The position numbers were made by a program, and so were the translations under genes. The notes beneath the pieces were generated by a model, which did no database searches, was not told where the DNA came from, and worked only from the letters and a program-made list of their open reading frames with translations. Source: Synchiropus splendidus (Eukaryota; Chordata; Actinopteri; Syngnathiformes; Callionymidae). From it: a DNA stretch of 64,000 bases. The stretch lies in assembly GCF_027744825.2 (NCBI RefSeq), contig NC_071348.1:13425563-13489562 (forward strand), written 5' to 3'. Shown piece after piece: positions 61,445 to 64,000 of this stretch (the first letter of the stretch is position 1; the number at the start of each line of letters is the position of its first letter).

Positions 61445-61670
61445 CAATAGTGTTATTTCAACTCAGACAGTTCAATTAACACTTTCAAAGTGCCTGTATT
61501 GGTCCACTCTCCACAAGTGAGGTAAAACAACACTTTAGCAAGTGTTTGACATGACACTAATTTCATTCACAAGTGCTGAATTTGACCAACACTATTATCA
61601 AAAATTAACACTTGTTTTAACACTCAATAGAATGAATCATATTACCTCTAATAAGAGTGTTGATTCTAAC
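61445..61670. repeat. ACACT/AGTGT-rich repeat
   Basis: aacact or its complement agtgtt appears about eight times in roughly 220 bases, with irregular spacing, in an AT-rich context. Similar ACACT-rich interspersed repeats are, from memory, common in teleost genomes. Boundaries are approximate. Confidence 0.5.
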
Positions 61671-63130
61671 CAAAACTTTACATTTTTAATTCCTTTAACA
61701 CAACTCTTGCCACTTCAAAATACAGAAAAATCAAATCACACAAGGTGCAGTTGAAGCCCATATTTCAAACACGCACATGATGTAAAATTGTGGTAACAGA
61801 AGAACAAATTTTGTCCCTTTCAGCCCAACAAATCTGTGAAGACCAGCTGTTTGAATATACTGTCGGTGCCATCACTCTCATGTCAATGTGTGCCGGCCCT
61901 TCTGCTCGGCAGGAATAAAGTTGGATTATATGTCCTAACAAGCTTACAATGTCAGGATCTGTCAACTAAAGAAAATGAATTATAATTCCCCGGTGAGCCT
62001 TTAGTTTGTGTCATGTTACAAAAAAGGTATTAAAAATAAGATGACGCTAAACCACAGAACACAAGAAAACAATGAAACCTGGAATTTCTCACAACAAAAA
62101 GCAAAAGATTCTTGAGGGAAGCAACTCAGTTGAATGGCACCTTCAGTTGGAGGCTGCAAGAGGGGCTTATGTGAGCATTTACAGAGAGGCTTGACAGCAT
62201 AGTTGATGACTGCCCGCTATTATGTTTTTTCAGCAGGCTGCAGATAGATCGAAGTACCTGCCATCATTTAGCCCCAAAGTCAAAAATGGCTTTCTGGCTT
62301 CCTGCTTTTCAGTAGTCAGTCACTGTGACAGAGGACTGCAGGGAGTCGGGCTCCACGCTTACCGCTATCTCAGCAGACACACACATGTGCTTCCACACAC
62401 ATGCGTACTCCACATCATAAATATTCTGCACACATAGGTACCCAAGCACACAAACCCAATCAGACAGGACGGGCAGAGGACCACAGGTGCCATTCAAACA
62501 GGAGAGAGGGCAACCATCTCACAAGAATTTCCGTCCTTCATATACTGTGATTTCTTTGTGGGAACAACCTGTTTCAAATGTGTTTCCGGATCTTCTTCTT
62601 CTGCCTGTTTTCACTCAATGGACACGGCTCCTGGCTTTCCTGAGAGCAGCAAAAACCCTTCTTCATCTTTTTCCCTTTAGCACAGCAACGTAGCATCGCA
62701 TCCAATGTGCCAGATTTTACACAACAGAACAATCAAAATCTTCTGTCAAGAATGAAAGGAACAGATTCCTGTTTCACCAAGTGACCTCTGTTCTAATTTG
62801 AGTGTAGACGGCAACCAAGGAAGCAATAATTGACTGCAAGTTGATAAAGCGATCGCAAAAGCTCAGGTCGTATAAGTAGAAATAAGACTCAATTAAAATC
62901 ATTTGCTTAATAAAGTAGGGATGGCAGTGCTTCAAAGTACGAGATGATTCTGTAAAACGGTCGTGCCTACTCCTTTACACTTTTCAGACCCTTAACGACA
63001 CTGCCGGCAGGAAATATTATTTACGCCACACTTTCTCCGCAGAATAACTTTTTGTTTTTCTTGTTTTGAGGGGCGGCAATGGAGTGACGTCTTGTCTGTT
63101 TCTGGGTAAACACAAACAAGTCACCAATAA
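61671..63130. other. Intergenic, nothing recognised
   Basis: No recognised gene, RNA or repeat end. Confidence 0.35.
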
Positions 63131-63235
63131 CGCCGCTCACTTCGCTCATTACCATATTTGGTCGCGTGACGCGCCGTTCACATCCCACATTACTATATAT
63201 GGTCACTCGATGCGTCGCCCACTTCGCCGCATGAC
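63131..63235. repeat. 41-base CpG-rich tandem repeat, about 2.5 units
   Basis: Unit 1 (63131-63171) starts cgccgctcacttcgctcatt and unit 2 (63172-63212) starts cgccgttcacatcccacatt. Both share ac.atat.tggtc and end near cg.tgacg/cgatg. A partial third (from 63213) starts cgtcgcccacttcgc. The pattern resembles the ends of some fish DNA transposons, but the class was not established. Confidence 0.65.
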
Positions 63236-64000
63236 ACGGAATGTCATTGTGAATTCTGGAATATGCTCAACAGTGCACCCAATCAAAAACACAACATATT
63301 GTACACTACAACATATTGCAGGCAGGTTAGGTGTTACACCTACATGGACATGGGATCCATGCAACACAGATTGCACTAACCACTGCTCAGTATCACTCCT
63401 TTGAGGTTGTAGATGCTGGATTAAAACCATCAATGTGATCAAGTGCCGTACTGTGGTGTAGAACTTTGGTAAACTAGTTGATATTGGTGATTTAATCCAG
63501 CGAAAACTCTGTCACGAAAACAATTTTCACATGAAATATTATCTCTAGAATTCTCAACCTTTGCTTTTGATAAGCAAAGTAAGACAGTTGAAATCGCAAC
63601 AATAAATACCATGAAATCAGAATTAATCAAAGCGAAATATAAACCTGCTCAGTACCCACCTCACTCTTCAACTTCCACACGTGACGCTGCTCCCACCTAC
63701 AGTTCCCGTCCTTGAGGGTGCAAGGTGCCTTTAGGCATTGATCTCAGATCAGCTGAGCCAGTGTAAAACCTAACCTTTAAAACTACAAGGAAAATGCAAA
63801 TCTGACCTTAGATGACAGGCGAAGTTAAACCTCTTCCCACTCTCCTAATCTCAGTGCCCACTGGGCTCAGTATCACCTGTGCAGCCATGGCTGCTGCTGC
63901 CATTGATGAAATGTAGACGTTAAAAAGAATAGGTGGCAGCTGGGGCTTGCAACCTGCACCTGTTCCTCTTTTGTGGCGCTGAGTAGTTGCAGGTGAAGGG
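63236..64000. other. Intergenic, nothing recognised
   Basis: No protein-like frame, RNA or repeat end was recognised up to the window edge. Confidence 0.35.

Noticed and set aside
1..64000. CRISPR arrays, operons or other prokaryotic features
   Set aside because: The spliced ephrin exons, LINEs, SINE and microsatellites show a vertebrate genome. No regularly spaced repeat-spacer structure exists apart from simple tandem repeats.

Overview
The window looks like nuclear DNA of a ray-finned (teleost) fish. It is gene-poor and AT-leaning, full of simple repeats, and carries a typical teleost repeat set: a Rex3/RTE LINE, Rex1/L2-group LINE 3' ends, several hAT-type non-autonomous elements, a broken Tc1 transposase and a DANA/Mermaid-like SINE. 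There is no operon structure and no sign of a bacterial, organellar or viral genome.

The one host protein-coding gene I can support is an ephrin-A on the minus strand, closest to ephrin-A4. Coding exon 1 (start codon, signal peptide, beginning of the receptor-binding domain) is at 30201-30325. Exon 2 (most of the receptor-binding domain) is at 4619-4917. The two join in phase across a 25.3 kb first intron. Its promoter and 5' UTR should lie just above 30325. Exon 3 and the GPI-anchor exons were not found and probably lie left of position 1. The left half of the window is therefore intron 1 plus part of intron 2, and the right half is upstream intergenic DNA.

Repeats by region. 0.7-1.2 kb: dead RTE-like reverse transcriptase piece. 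6.7 kb: 'ataagccgc' repeat. 12.5-13.0 kb: hAT-like fragment. 13.9-14.7 kb: hAT non-autonomous element with 8-base target duplication. 18.0-18.7 and 21.0-21.9 kb: two copies of another hAT-like repeat and an adjacent end. 26.3 kb: SINE. 31.3-31.9 kb: solo-LTR-like element. 33.4 kb: 74-base hairpin. 35.6-37.2 kb: 5'-truncated Rex3 with an open reverse transcriptase frame. 38.4 kb: second 'ataagccgc' copy. 41.5-43.1 kb: tandem pair of about 650-base units. 44.7 kb: LINE 3' end. 45.9-46.6 kb: second copy of the 13.9 kb hAT element, inverted. 47.6-48.6 kb: Tc1 remnant split by a hAT element. 51.1 and 59.1 kb: two copies of a small inverted-terminal-repeat element. 52.5-53.2 kb: L2/Rex1 LINE fragment. 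54.5-57.0 kb: 818-base block duplicated in direct orientation. 57.2-57.9 kb: large GATA array grown from a LINE tail. 59.7 kb: third 'ataagccgc' copy. 61.5 kb: ACACT-rich repeat. 63.1 kb: 41-base tandem repeat.

I did not find a convincing new biological system. The points most worth a second look are the ephrin gene's long intron and promoter sites, the nested Tc1/hAT insertion, the paired hAT elements with target duplications, the recent 818-base duplication, the hairpin at 33.4 kb, and two unexplained open frames at 16.3 and 27.0-27.6 kb.
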